Assembly (NCBI RefSeq): GCF_047511655.1
Contig: NC_133403.1
Coordinates: 12,087,014-12,151,013 of the forward strand
Direction of reading: 5' to 3'
Origin: Castor canadensis
Taxonomy: Eukaryota; Chordata; Mammalia; Rodentia; Castoridae
DNA length: 64,000 bases
The position numbers and the translations under genes are program-made. This document shows, one piece after another, positions 32,941-46,589 of this stretch. The notes beneath the pieces were generated by a model, which was given only the letters and a program-made list of their open reading frames with translations, had not been told where the DNA came from and made no database searches. Positions within the stretch are counted from its first letter, which is position 1. The number at the start of each line of letters is the position of its first letter.

Positions 32941-34061
32941 CATATTTATGTCTGAGTGCATAGAAATCAGAGTTAAACTTCATTAAGAAGGACAGAAAAG
33001 CAGCCCTTCATCACTAAGCATTTGTCTACCTCTTAATATCTTTTTTGAATGTCTCCTCCTTTCTGAAGAAAATGAATTTAAACTGTAACTGGACAGAGTG
33101 TTGTTAGTCAGGGCTCTTTGGTTCACTGGAGTAGGTTCAGAAGGCTCTGTGTGCTTGACCTCTGGGAATGAGGTCAGATCTATAGAGATTGGCATGCAAG
33201 TTTCTTGCTCTTCTGACCACAGAGACAACAGGATGTGTGCACACACAATTGTGTGAGAAGAATAAACAACGTAGAAATGGCTGTTACAAAATAGTTGTAT
33301 TTTAATATTGTAGATTTTATATTTTATATTTTCCTGACAAAAATTCTTGGATAAATAATAATTTCTAATCAATTGAAAACATTTCTATGGCATGACAGAA
33401 AACAGTATCAGTATGACTGGATGCTTTTATGCTGAAATGGTCTTGGGAACATTAAGAAGACAAAATCAGTTTAATGAGTTCCCACACATGTGGGAGGAAT
33501 GAGGGGAATCTTGCATTGAATCAGTGTGCATTGAAGGCCATTTCATAATGAGTACCCTGTGCTGTTCCTGATTTCCTAGCAGCAAGGCCAAGTCTCTGTG
33601 TCTCTCCTACTTCTCTCCTTTCCCAGCTTTCCTCCAGCCAAGAGGGATGGTCCAGAAGCTGCAAAGTCCATGGTTGTTCACCTCCCACATCCATGCACTC
33701 CAGCCTCAGGTCCACACTGAAAAATCTCCCTGAGTGATTCATATCCACAATTACCAATGTACTGACAGTTACTCTGTTTCCTCTTAGATTTTCTGGTAGA
33801 AAAAGTACAGTTTCTGGAATTTATTGAAGTAGAGTCTAACTGTATTTTAATCAAGTTTAAGTATGAAAATCTGGTTGTGTGTGTCAAACTTTGAAAGACA
33901 TAATTTCCATAGGAGGGTGCAGATGAGTGAAAATCTTCTTCCAACTGATACCTGACTCTGACTCTCCAGGATATATACGTTACCACATCCATTAAAAACA
34001 CTCTACAGGAGAAGCACTTCCCTCAGCACCAGTTTTCCTCCTTAAGTTAAGGTTTGTGTAT

Positions 34062-34792
34062 TGGAAAACTTAAATGCACTTGAGAGGTAAACTCTGCAGG
34101 AAAAGCCTCCCGCCTTTTCACTGGTGTCCACTGTAGCCGCTTTGTTTTGGGTTGGACAGTATGTGATCATTGACTGAGCCACTGTTCCCTGTCTAGGGAA
34201 CAGTGAGACTTCAGGAGAAAATCAACCCTTAGAAAGTATGCAGCATGATCTTATCCACAGTGTTTTCTATAATTGCGGTTGTCTCATGAGACATGGGTGA
34301 GAGGTGTGTATTCTGAAATCATTCTCTTAGTGAGGCAGTAGTTTTCTGGTTTTAGTCTAGAGAACCCCTATTCTGGGTTGTTGCAGTGAAGGAGATTGGA
34401 GGTTCAATGAAAGAAAAGTATTGTGCTCCTGTTGAACTATGGCCTTTGTGACTCTAGAGAAAGTCTGTGAGCCAGAGGAAAGTCAAGGTTGATGCTGTGT
34501 GAGCCAGTGTGACTTCGCCTGGTTTAGGTATGAATGGGTGATCCTTGCTTTTCGCTTTCCTCCACATGTACACACCACAGAGGACCTGGAGTGGGAAAGG
34601 ATTAGTAGTGATCATGATAAAATTTCAGGTAGATAACAGAATCCCAGGTAGGATCCAGCGGGAGAGGGTCCCACAAGCAATTAGGTTAGTCCTTCTGTTT
34701 AGGGGGCTGAGGAAGGCAGAAAGGAATCAAAAAGGGAAATGTGTGGGATCTGTGTTGTTCTTTGCATATTTAGTGGGATCATCTCGCTGTGC
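34062..34792 (+). repeat. Left arm of perfect 731-bp inverted repeat
   Basis: Line-by-line comparison with the reverse complement of 53271-54001 shows no substitution or gap over 731 bp. The first mismatches are at 34061 and 34793. Similarity then fades by about 34830. An 86-codon frame at 34545-34805 is mirrored in the other arm but has no recognised motif and is not called a gene. Confidence 0.95.
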
Positions 34793-35859
34793 TTGTGCGA
34801 TATGAGTGTGCTTTGTTTCTTGCTCTGTTAATTTAAGATGATCATTTCTACAACACTTTTACTCCTTACTGTGCCACTGGCAATTCGCAAAGCCTTTGGC
34901 TGTTATTATTAACACTCTCCTATGCAATTGTATGCAAGAAGTTTTGTGTTGAATTTTGGGTATTGGCCTAGGACAAAGCAAGTATGGTGGAGCAGACTCT
35001 CACGGGCACACACTTGAACCACGGGACAAAGTTTTAGTTTGTGCCTGCAGAGTTACTAGAACTAGATCCTCTTGTTCTGGTCCTTCAGGATTAGTAGCTG
35101 CACCTTTGTGCTTCGCTCCTCACTATTTGCAACTGGTTCCAGGTGCACGCTCATGGATGCATGGCAGAATATTTATACTGGGCTCACTACAGTAGCTCCA
35201 TTGTAGTGAGAAGTGAGAGGGTTAAGCATGCATGACCTTGAGCACATGTCCGTTGTGAACTCCTCACCTCAATCACTAACTCTGGGGTGAAACAGGGTAC
35301 TTCTTTCCCAAAGTTAAGATTTCCTCCTTAATGATAGACAGTCCCTGTATTCTTTTCTCTATTCCAAAATTAGGCTTTAGTTACATGATTTCTATCTTTA
35401 TATTGTAGCCTTTAATGTTTGATCAGGACACTTGTTCAGGAAACTCCACAGGATACATATGTTGACAGGCAGTGAGTTGGTCTTTTTTACAGAGGACACC
35501 TTCATGTTTGGAGGACTAGCATTACAGGTGTGACCACAGTCCAGAGTCCTGAACCCTGAATGGTCAATGATTGTGCAGATGCAGGTTCAAAACCAACAGC
35601 ATCTGGATCCCCAGGGACCTTTGAGCAAGGATCAGGAGCAGGCCACAAGGATAGTTCGTCACAGGATGGTGAAGGAACCCAGTTTTCTTCCTGAAATGAA
35701 TCTGAGAAGGTGCACACTTAGAATTGAAATGTAGCCTCTTCACACTGTTCTGTAACAGAGAAGGCAGAACCTCATTGGACTTCCCTCCCTAATCATTTCC
35801 ATAACCTTTTAAGGACCATCTATTTTACATGGCATTCTAAACTCTAGAGTGTATCAGAA

Positions 35860-36050
35860 TAAATTATTAATTTTGCTTTGGTTTTCTGCTTTAAAATGAC
35901 AAAACCCTGTCGTGTGTGAACGTACTTCTAGCATCTTCCCTCGTGAACAGTTTTAGAGGAAATATCCACAAATTCCCCCCACAGGGCAACATTATAATTG
36001 TTCCCTCTGTAGTGTTGCAAATGGCAGGTGTTGCAGGTGAAAGTTTTGGC
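35860..36050 (+). repeat. Diverged local repeat, also at 37180-37370
   Basis: attattaatttt followed by gctttggttttctg, a 'ccct(a/g)tc.tttgtgtg' type stretch and gaacagttttagaggaaa resembles 37180-37370 (actattaattttcctttggt; aactgtttccaaggaaaa). Weak, by-eye similarity. Confidence 0.4.
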
Positions 36051-36199
36051 TTGGCTACATCCCCCCTTCACAGGAGACCTGTGAGCCGTCTCCTTATGCT
36101 GTGCCTCTTTCAGTGTAACAGCACCACTATTTCACCTATAGATTGCAACTCTCATGAAATGTAAGATGTTTTTAGGTTTAATACATATTACCTTCAAGT

Positions 36200-36302
36200 G
36201 TGCTGTTTCAACAGCACATATACTAAAATTGGAACCGTACAGAAAGATTAGCATGGACGCTGCGTAATGATGACAAAAAAAAATGTGAAGTGTTCCATAT
36301 TT
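36200..36302 (+). ncRNA. U6 snRNA pseudogene
   Basis: Follows U6 from GTGCT through cagcacatatactaaaattg, gattagcatgg and gatgac to gtgttccatattt. The 5' stem (gctcgcttcgg in real U6) and the central region (cctgcgcaagg) are altered, and I see no proximal promoter elements. A retroposed, inactive copy. Confidence 0.9.
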
Positions 36303-38452
36303 AAAAAAACTATGCTCAAGTAACCAGATCATTTTGGATGGGAATGGTGCCAGTCTATGGTCTGAGGACATTTTCTCAGGAAAAGTTGTGTTCTGTGCCT
36401 GGGTGATAATGATAGCTAAGAACTCAAAGGAATGCCAAGTTATTAACTTGGGGGGCCCACATTGTTGTTGCAACACCCTTTCAAAGGCGACCTAGAGGTC
36501 TCAGTTGTGCAGGGGTCTTGGTCCCTCCAGAAACCAAATGATTTCCCTTCCCAGATGCATCAGGGAACAGAGTTCTGGGTTACTTAACATCTTTAAGTAT
36601 CAGTGTCCTCCAGGGAAAAATAGGAGCGCCTTACTGCCTGCCTCATTTTACATGTATACTTCATGAGTTGTAAAACATCATAGTTAGATAATGAAAGAAG
36701 TAAACATCCTTTCTCCATTGCCTTGCAGCAATCTATATGCCTTTTCTGGATTCAACAGTCCTGTCCAGGTCAATCCTTTGGCATTTAATAAACATCAGAG
36801 AGCACATACGAAACACTATTTCTTTATTTTAAGGCTTAACCTCATTTAAATATGGTTCGGCTTATAATATATAAAGGCAGGCTGCATTGAATTTCTAGCA
36901 TAGCTAGCTAAGTACTGAGAGCTTGGGACACGTGAACTTTTCTGGGTTCATGTGTCTCTAAGTGAGATTTGGATGCAGGTCATCCAGGAACCAGCATGCA
37001 TGCTCAGTCAATCATTGTGTTCTTCTGTTTTTTCTATACTGCCTCATCTACATTAAGGGATTGTGCACACAACTCATATGATAGACGTGCTAGTGCACAC
37101 TGAATTCTGTTACTTTCCTGCAACTTCCTCTGTCTGAGCTGGCTCTTTTGGAGGCAGAATCAAAAGTTCAAGTTCAGGATACAGAACTATTAATTTTCCT
37201 TTGGTTTTGTGCCATTAAGCTAACATAGCCCTATCTTTTGTGAGTGCACTTCCAGTCTCTGCCATCATTAACTGTTTCCAAGGAAAACACAAGATTTCCT
37301 CTCTAGGGAGAAGCATTACCCTTATTTCTTCTGAAGGAGTGCAGCTGGCAAGCAATTCAACTGAAGGTACTATGCAAATTGAATAATTAGTTTGAATCTG
37401 TAACTGTAATTATAGATTTTCTGTGTCCCAATAAACAAGTGACAACCATTACGAGGAGCTTCTGCAGTATTTCCATAAGTGAAGTTTTTGATTTAGTCTT
37501 ATCAGTAGAGCTACAAGCACAGAATTTGGAAATGAATGTTAGTCAAACTTGGTTTTCATTTAATGACAGACAGTATTTTCAGTTGATGCATATACCTCAT
37601 CCAGTTATGGAACCTAAGCAAATTAGGTATTTTGGTAATGGTAGCCCCATAGTGCCACTTTTTAATTAACAGACTTTCTAAAATTCTAGAACAGGTTTGA
37701 ATTGATATAAAGTTGAGTACAAAGACAAATCAAGTTCCTATATCTGCTCCTTGTCAATGCAATTGGCACATGGTTGCCCTCATTATTACATTTAGTAACC
37801 TTCATCATCAGCTTGGAACATCCCCCGAAATTGATAAATACAAAGTGACATGTTGTTTTTTATCTTAATTCAGAAGTTTACATGAAACTTCAGTGAATAG
37901 CCTTGGCAGAGGGTTGATTGATCATCTGTAAGAATATCATTTCATTTGTATTTTTGGTTTCATAAGAGGTAGTAAAGTTTATTAGGAAAGGAGTATGACC
38001 TGATAACAGGTCATCTGTAAAGCAAGAAGGAGAATGAGAGTGAAAAATTTGATCTGTGCTTCTCCCATATTTTTCATTACTTTTGTAATAATGTTTAATG
38101 TCATAGACTTTTGTGATATTTTTATCACTTCCTGAATGTGTGTTACATTATACCGCTCTACTTTCTAATGCTTCCGAATGAAAGCTTGAAATTACTGATT
38201 TTATATCTTTTAAAATAATACATGCCATCCAATTCTACAAGTTTCCTTCTAAGTATTACTTTTGTTGTACTTTACAATATTAGTCTCTTGAATTTACATT
38301 TCATTTTTTTCAACATATTTATAAATGTATTTTGAAGCTTCTTTTTTCATGTGGGATTTGAATCTGCTTTGTTTCATTTTCAAATATTTTGGGATTTTGT
38401 ATGTTTCCTGGCATCATGATTTGTAGTTTTGTCTCACAGTGTTCTGAGACCA
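36303..38452. other. Intergenic, nothing recognised
   Basis: AT-rich sequence with no exon or RNA gene I can support, except the weak local repeat noted at 37180-37370. Confidence 0.4.
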
Positions 38453-40040
38453 TACTGTTGACCCTTGAAAAACATGGGGTGGAATGGGGCATGCTCTTTT
38501 ATATGCAGATTTTTTAAAACTTTTTTTTGTTGTGACAATTTTAAACAATTCACAGGTAAACTGCATGACTAATTTTGTTTGTCATGAATGCATAGAATGA
38601 ACATCTATTTTTTTTATCCTATGCTACCTTACAAAATTTTCACTTTGCGAGAGTGAATATTATCAAAATACATTTATGTAATTGTTATTATTGGAATCCC
38701 TTACTATGTACAATTAAATATACTCCAATTAAAACTTCATATGGAAACAAAACACCGAAAATGTTAAAACGCTTTACAACGTTCAATGTTAAAATGTAAG
38801 TAAAACACACTTACAGACTATACCTAGCTCCTCACACTCGAGAGAAATGAAAACAAAGCTATGATCAACCATATAAAATTAACTGCGGTGCATGCTGAAC
38901 TGCTGTAGTAATTCCCTAGTCACCTTCCATTACTGTGGCACTAAGATCCAGTACTGCTAAAGATCTGCTTATGACATACTGCATCTCATTGTGACATCAA
39001 TCACCTGGGCTGTTCATTTCTCCAGTAAAATACGTGATGGAGTAAAAATTGATCTTTTGTGCTTCTCCCATCTTTTTCACTGTATATAACACATAACATA
39101 GTAAATGTGTCTTATTTAATTGTTTCTGTAATCATAAAGCTTCTACTTAACAACAGATTATCAGTAGTTAAGTTTTTAAGGAATAAATATCATATCAGGG
39201 ATTTTTGATTGTGTGAGGGTTATTTTAGCCTGTTGGGTTTTTCAAGGGTCACCTGTACTTTGCATGATTTATATTCTTTTAAAATTAGAAAAAGGTATGT
39301 TTTATGCTCCAGAATCAGCATTCCAAGTGTGCTTGAGAAGGATGTGTATTTTCATACCATGGATTCAATAGTTCACAATTTTAGTTCTTGAATATAATCC
39401 TGATATTACTTTGTTAACTGTATCCACATTAATTTTCTCCCACTTGAATCTGTTAATTCATCATTGTACTCCAAAATTTGGAATTCAGATTGCGTGTGTA
39501 TTATTACAGTTTTATCATCCCTCTTTTTCTTTACCTTATTGTTCTTGCCAGACTGGGTTTGATCTCAGGGCTTCACACTTGCGAGGCAGGGGCTCTACTG
39601 CTGGAGCCACGCCTCTGGTCCTATCATTCCTTTGGGAAACCAAATTTGTGAAAATTATTTCACTTCCTTTAGTTCTTTAGACACGTGTTTCAATGTTTTA
39701 TTACATGCAGTTTTGTCTCTGTATGTGTTAGTTGTTGGTTTCAAGACACCCCCCATGAATTCCACAATCTGTATGGTCAAGTCCATTATGTTACATGGTG
39801 TAATATATGTATATAACCTAAACACATCTTCCCATGTATTTAAAATCATGTCTAGAATACTTAATACCTAAGATAAAGCAAATGCTATAGAAAACCTCGA
39901 TATTGTATTTATTAGGGGACAATGACAAGGAAAACATTTGTTCATATTCACTGTGGACTTTTCCTCAAATATTGTTCTCTGGTTGCTTAAATCCATGCAT
40001 AAGAAAACCATGGATAGTGAAGTCAGGTTATATAAACACA
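38453..40040 (+). mobile_element. Diverged DNA-transposon-like remnant (MER2/Tigger type), discontinuous
   Basis: tgttgacccttgaaaaacat with tatatgcagattttttaaa near 38455-38515 and cttaaatccatgcataag with aaccatggatagtgaa near 39985-40025 resemble the two ends of an old Tigger-related non-autonomous transposon. The interior is too decayed to follow, so family and extent are tentative. Confidence 0.4.
39540..39625 (-). mobile_element. tRNA-derived SINE
   Basis: The plus strand shows ctgggtttgatctcagggct, cttgcgaggcaggggctcta and ctgctggagccacgcctc. Confidence 0.75.
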
Positions 40041-40929
40041 TGCAGTTAGTTACCTAATTTTAGGTCTTTATATTCTAGGTTCAAAGTCTAGGTTTCCCAA
40101 TAATAGCCCTGATGAATTTCTCTTTCTCCTGAGTATTTGGCCATCCTGGTATGCCCAAGACCAGTCCCAGGCTTGGTGATCTCTTGGAAGATTCAATGAA
40201 CTCAGCTGAGAGTCACTCACATCTTTGAATTTTTATTCTAAAAGGGTGCAAAAGAAAAATGAGCAAAGTCAAACTCCATATGGTGCTATATCCAGAAAAG
40301 GCTAGCACAAACGTTACAGAACTCTCCTCCAGTTGAATCACATAAGCATGCTTAATTTCTTGATCTGGGAACGTGAGAGCGTGTGAATACTCTCTAATGG
40401 GAATGTCAATGGGGAGTCAGGTACTAGGGATTTCAGTGGAAATGTTATTGCCATCTGTCTAGTGCAAACCAATGTCCACTTTTCCAGAAAACATTTGCAT
40501 CACAAATGATGTGGCTTGCACGGGCACTTGTGACAGTGTGTGCTATTCCTTCAATTCTGGTAATCATGGGAATACTCAAATCCAGTTCTCAGGTGTCAGA
40601 CTTAGACCATTTTTGTAACCAGTCCCATTAAGGATAGCAATATAAAACTATCAGACTTCAGTCTAAAACAAGCTTTATTACATAATTCTGTAAAGGGCTC
40701 TATTTTATATAGTTCTGAGCATGTCTTATGTTTGTATTGCTATCCATACATTGTAACAAAGTCTTTGTGTGCCTCAGGATTGGTTGTTGCTACTGCATGT
40801 GTTTGTGCTTTTAATTTGTTTCTTTAGTGACTTGGCTGAATAATCTCTATAAAATTGTTACTGTCTGTAATGTGTGCTATTGAGATCTCTATGTAGAGCA
40901 AAGATAGTGATTTGACTTTCTTTACTGCT
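40041..40929. other. Intergenic, nothing recognised
   Basis: No exon, RNA gene or repeat family recognised. Confidence 0.4.
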
Positions 40930-41015
40930 TTGGGTGGTACTGGAGTTTGTACAAAAGGCCTTATGCTTGCTAGGTAGTTACTGTACCACGAGAGCCTAGC
41001 CTCCAGCCCTCTCAG
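40930..41015 (-). mobile_element. tRNA-derived SINE
   Basis: The plus strand shows gggtggtactggagtttgta, ttatgcttgctaggtagtta and tagcctccagccct. Confidence 0.7.
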
Positions 41016-41859
41016 TTTTTAACTTCCTAGAACCAGTAAGTTTTCAAATCTGTAAAGAGGCTCATCATTTTTGCATTGGTAAATAGATTCAACACTTAGA
41101 CTGATTGTTTAGAATTCTACTTTGCCCTTCTCCTACTTCAGGGGCACCTCAAACTCAACTAGAGGTGAGACAGCAGGTCTTCTCTGAGTGTGTCAGAGCC
41201 TCTTGTGTCTAGATCGCCTTAGACATGAGTATAGCTTTTAGATCCCCAGATGTCTGTGGGAGTATCTAAATCACCCCTGTCAGTACTCCCTACTTTTTTT
41301 GTTTTATGTGGTTAATTTAATATTTGCCTCAACATTTATGTATGAGCTCAGGTGACCACAAGAGAAACTTTGCATGTATTGTTTTCAATGTATGTTTCTA
41401 GAGAATATGCTCTAAGGAAGTTTGAATCTTTGCAGATATGGATATATAGTAGATACATCAGATCAAGTTCCACTCCTCTCCTCCTTCCATTCACATGGCT
41501 TCAAGACACACTATGACCTATTGCTCATAATGTCTTTGTTTCTGCAGATGAACTTAAAAGAATCTGAATGTGGTAAGTAATCTCAAGTTACCTGGTGAAG
41601 AAAAATATCTAGGTACTATGATACATGCAGTACCCTTACTGTCTTCCCTTTGTGGAATCATCCTGATTCTGGGTTTTCAGAGGGAATAGGATAGTAAAAG
41701 TGTTTGAGGGGAAAGTTGATAGTCTGTGTAAAAGTGCACAAGTCAAGCTTCTGTAGTTCCTGGAAGAAGATGTGTGGGTCCCCTTTGGTGGGTGTAAGGT
41801 TTTTACTTGAAGATTGCTGGGGCTTTGTGCGAATCTATGATTTTTTGGTTATGAACTTT

Positions 41860-41868
41860 GTGTGTGTC

Positions 41869-41901
<33 letters not shown>

Positions 41902-41925
41902 AAGAGGAGAGAGAGAGAGATTATG
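41860..41925 (+). repeat. (TG)n(AG)n microsatellite
   Basis: tgtgtgtg units change directly into gagagaga units, with two short interruptions (aaagaggagag). Confidence 0.95.
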
Positions 41926-42549
41926 TGTTTTCTCAGTAGGTATTTCTTGCTTACAAAAGTCTTTCATAAATGCACATTTATATATTGTATTATGTTGTCT
42001 TGGGTGCAATGCTACCTGATGTTTTCTTTGATATTCCCACTGTTCTAGGTGGGGAAATGAACGTTCCATAATGCATGATACCAGCTCTCAAATTCATAAA
42101 TGGAAAAGTCACAATATGAACCCCTGTGTGGGGGCCAATGCTCACGCTCTCAATTACTGAAATAAAATTAGGATTCAGTCATGGGATCATTGGCTCTAGT
42201 GCAGAGAGCTCAGCATTCCTGTATATGTTGTGAAGTTCCCCAGCCTATTAAATTTTTAGATGCTGCCCATCAATATAAAATTTCAGGGTTCTTAGAGGAA
42301 GATTTTCACGCGGACTTTGGCATACTCACTGATGTGAAAAACACAAATACATCTCTGGTTATCCTGTAGGAAAATGTGGCCCACCACTGTAAGTTCTGGA
42401 GTCAGGTCTTAGATGCTGGCCCCAAACACATAACAATGGGCAAAATATTTTATATTGTTGTGTCCATGACCCTTAAATTGCTCAAGTTCTGCCCACTAAA
42501 GACCCTAGAGGAGTAACAAATAAGGAGTTAAAGTGATATTTATAATTGC

Positions 42550-42870
42550 TTCTTTCTTTTATGGTGGTAGTGGAGTTTGAACTTAGAGCCTTGTGCTCAC
42601 TAGGCTGGTGCTCTACCTCTTCAGTCATGGCCCCGCCCTTATTTGCCTTAGGTGTTTTTGAAACAGGGTCTCACATTCATGCCCAGGCTGGCCTTGACCC
42701 CAACTCCTGCTTATGCCTCCCCTGTGACTGGGATCACAGGTGTGTGCCACAACATGCATATATTATTGGTTGACATGGAGTCTCAGGACTTTCCCCTTAG
42801 CCTGGGATCAACTGCTGCTTTCCATGTTCCAAGTAGCTAATGCTATGGGTGTGAGCACTGTGTCCAGCTT
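42550..42870 (-). mobile_element. Composite SINE
   Basis: The plus strand shows ggtggtagtggagtttgaac, ggtgctctacctcttcagtc, aacagggtctcacattcatg and tgggatcacaggtgtgtgcc. Confidence 0.75.
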
Positions 42871-43589
42871 GAGTGAGTTCTGTATTTCTGTTGTAACTCT
42901 CTTGTACCTTGATAAAGAGCATTTATACCCAACCCATGCCTCAACTCCATGATGCACTCAGTTACTGTTGATTGGCTAGTGTGGCACGTACAGCCACCAG
43001 CTCAGTGGACACACTCATGACGTAGACACTGGAAAGAAGCATATCTTATGAGTAACGGTCATTTTTAATTGGTAAAATATCAGCATTTTCATATCAAATC
43101 AAATCATTATGTTTTGACCTAGGACCAGTGACTTAACACAGGAGAATGTGTTTCCTGGGATCAGTTCTAGGTCCCCAATATAAGTTTGCTTTAAATGCTG
43201 TGTGAATCCTGTATCATAGGTAAAAGCAGTAGCAGCATAGGCAGATCATTGGTTTGGTGCATGGAAAGTAAACGGTGTTTAATTTGATGGACCTCAGAGT
43301 GGGCAGAATGAATATGGGACTGGGAATCTGTTTCTGAGTCGTAGTATATAGTGTAGGACCTTGTGTAGATTAACCATTTCATGTCATATAATGTGGAAAT
43401 TAGGTAAAAAATGCAAGGACTCAGCTTCTCATTTATTTCCTGCTTTTCTTTGTTGTCCTTCCTCTCCAAAGAGAATAATACTTTCCAAGCAGAAAGAAAT
43501 TTTCATTTCAATTTGCCCAAGAATTTAAATGTAGTTTGTCATTCTCTCTGAAACCAACTAAAGCCTTCCTCTTCCTCCTATATTTTCAA
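42871..43589. other. Intergenic, nothing recognised
   Basis: No exon, RNA gene or repeat family recognised. Confidence 0.4.
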
Positions 43590-44870
43590 TACTAAGTTTT
43601 TAATTACTTATTGTATCATAGTTTTTGTGAAGAACACAAAGGAAATGAAATAGTTCCCAGTTTGACAGCTGAGACAATAAGATGTGATTAACACACATGA
43701 TACAAAGTAAAATCTGTGAAGAATAAAAATTACTTTGTGAGGCTTTGTATGGTGTTCATGCCTATAATCCCAGATGCTTGAGAGGTGGAGATTGGGAGGA
43801 TTGTGCTTCAAAGCCATCCTAGGCAAATAATTAAGCAAAGTCCCATGTCATATTTTTTAAAATATGCCACTGTTAAACCTCAAACCTTTGGTTGCGATAA
43901 TTAGCACTTCTTGGCAATTGTGACAAAAAGTTTTTAAGTTGAATTAGCTGTTGGTCTGTGATAGAGCAAATATAGGGAGTCACAACTGTGGCAGGCACAC
44001 ACTTGAACCACAAGGCAAAGTTCTAGTGTGGGCCTGTAGAGGTAAGTGAAATAGATTCTCTTGTTCTGATCTTTCAGGACTTACAGCTGTACCTTTGTGC
44101 TTCTCCCCTCACTATTTATTCTTGCTTTGAGGGGCATTTCTATGGGTGGATGGCAGAATATTTATCCTTGGCACTGCACAAGCTCCAGAGTTCTGAGATG
44201 TGAAGGGAGAAGCATGCATGACAGTGAGCACATGTCCATTCTGAAGACCTCAGCTCATACACTAACTCGGGGTGAGGGTTCTTCTTCTCCAGTCCTGTAA
44301 TTGTTCACAATGTCAGTATTTCCTCTTCAAAGAAAGATAGTTCCTGTCATCTTTCCTGTCTTTCAAAATTCGGCTTTAGTTAGATGATTTCTGTCTTTGT
44401 ACTGAGTAATTTAATCCTAGATCAGAACTCCACAGGATAAAGTATGTTGATAGCCAAATGAGTTGGTCATTGTTACAGAGGACACTGTTGTCTTTGAAGG
44501 ACCATCACCACCCACCTCCCAGAGTCCGCCATCTTGAGTGGGCCTGACTAGGGGCTTATGAAGTCAACACCCAAGCTCATCCTGTTTGCCAAAGACCTTT
44601 TGTGGAAGGTTCAGGAGTAGATCCCCAACATAGGTCTGTCACCGAAAGGTAAGAGAACCCTGTTTTTTCCCTGAAATTATTATGTGAAGTTGTAGACTTA
44701 GAATTGAACTGGAGCCTCTTCACATACTTTAGTAATGTCCCAGGTTGAAACTCCCTGGCCTTTCCTCCCTAATGCTTCCACAATCTTTTAAGGACCATCC
44801 ACTTCACATAGTAGTCTAAATTCGACAGTGTATCATCTGTCACACCTCTCCCTCTCCTCAGCTGACTTGA
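43590..44870 (+). repeat. Locally duplicated block, copy 2
   Basis: Diverged copy of parts of 32460-35900 (see copy 1), including a composite SINE start at 43740-43830. Sequence equivalent to 33.0-34.87 kb is missing between 43850 and 43860. Confidence 0.65.
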
Positions 44871-46589
44871 ATCGACTTACAGAAAAGTAATGTGTTTGAA
44901 AGGAAAACGTATAGGTTCTAAGTCCCAGTCCACATTTGAATGAAGCTCAGAGATGATCCTTGGATGTCAAGATCCAGGCTGGGGAAAATAGACTTTCCCT
45001 GGGATTCCTGACTTTTAAGTTCATCCCTGTTTTGAGCAGAGGTGTTCTGACATTTCCTGTCCAGTTGTGATGTTAGAACCCAGTCACTGTCTATGTGACT
45101 AGTGTTTTCTGTGGTTGGAGGCTGTGATCCTGATGATGGCTTGATCAGGGCAGACTGAGACTTCACTACTGGCCAGAGAAGCCAGAAGGTGCACATGAAG
45201 AGAGAAGGAGGTTTGTATGGGGGTTATGTGGGTTGGAGAGGTAGGGAGTGAGGGACAGTGAGAGAGAGAAGAGAGAAGAAAGAGGGGATGTGAATATTCT
45301 CATTTTCCCATATGGGGACATGCACTGAGGCAGAGCATGAATCAAAGTTCCCTAGGTGCCTCTCATGGCCTTCATGCACCTTGACGGCCAGCTTTTCCTG
45401 CAAGTCCATCCCTAAGTCTATTTCTCTGTTTGACCATCCAGAAATCTTTAGCCTGCATAAAGAAAGGCCCTTTATGTTGAAGGGTTGAAGGCCTCTGCCA
45501 TTGGAGCAGTGTTTGCTTTAAGCAGGGAAAGTTTTCATTCAATTGATTATGTGGTCTTATCCCACTTTATCTTAAAAAGTGCCCAGTGCAGTGAGAGATG
45601 CTTGTCCATTTTCCTCCCTGCAGATGCAGGATGCAGGCAGAAGACCCAGAGCTGTGGGGTCGTCATGTCTGTCAAAGTTAGGTCGGGGTGACCACATGAC
45701 CACCATCTTCCTGTTCTACCTAGTCCACAGTCAGGATTAACTGTCCCTTGTTGTCACTGGATGTCTCTCAACCTGTGAGACCATGAGGATTCTTTCCTTT
45801 TACTCTGGAAGAGGACTAAAGAATGTGACTTCAGGAACCTGAGCAAAGAGTTGCTATCATGGAGATTCTGGTCTAAAGGAAAAAGATTGCTCTCTGGGGG
45901 ACATGCTGCTGACCTTCATCTATTGATTACTGCACCTGTCACCTGGTATAGGGGTTCAGTGCACTCTGAGGGAATGTAAGGAAAAAAGAAGACAAGAAAT
46001 GATAAAGACACAACAGAGAAGGGAAAAAGGTTGATTCAGTTTCCTCCCTGTGCGAACACTGAACAGCTAGATGAACATATAGTGTGTTCACAAATCAAAT
46101 TAATTATGCTGTCTTATTAAAGAGAATGGCTGAGATAGATGTGCTAGAAATGGTTAGGAATAAGATCATGGGGATGTCAGGACTTATCTGATTCTAGGAT
46201 CATCCTCTTTAGAGATGGATTCTGGAGAATAGAAACTATAGGAAGTACATTCACACATTCTCTGAAAACTAAACTAGACACAGGTGAAGACCTGGCTTGC
46301 CAGAGAGATGAGGAGTCCTGAAGGAGGCAGGGGCAGAGGGAAGATGGAGAAGGAAGAGTCTGATGGAACACATCAGCCACAGTAGTTAAGGCTAGGTCCA
46401 CTGAACATTTGAGCTGTTTCCAGGAAAGGAGAATGTGCCTCTGAACACGGTTAGGGTCACTCTGACAGCTCTGGAAATGTAACACAGGGTTCACCCTTTA
46501 TGGAATAGGATGAGGCAGCTGATTAGTGGCTAATTGTGCCTGGGCTTTACTGGTCAGTATTCTCACTCTTTGACCATAGCATTCGTTCT
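44871..46589. other. Intergenic, nothing recognised
   Basis: Contains an AG-rich stretch near 45255-45290. Short frames at 44918-45196 (-) and 45485-45691 (+) have no identifiable domain. Confidence 0.4.

Larger units (their letters stand above)
32460..35900 (+). repeat. Locally duplicated block, copy 1
   Basis: Two stretches of this block recur near 43.6-44.9 kb in the same order. 32460-32720 matches 43590-43830 (e.g. catgatacaaagtaaaatct), and about 34870-35850 matches 43860-44840 (e.g. cacacacttgaaccac; agcatgcatgac; gagcacatgtcc). The intervening 33.0-34.87 kb is absent from the second copy. The similarity is diverged, so the duplication is old. No gene recognised in it. Confidence 0.65.

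Noticed and set aside
34545-34805. 86-codon frame present identically at 34545-34805 (+) and 53258-53518 (-)
   Set aside because: Identity is explained by the perfect inverted repeat in nucleotide sequence. No family motif, and the diverged relative near 59.4 kb does not keep the frame.
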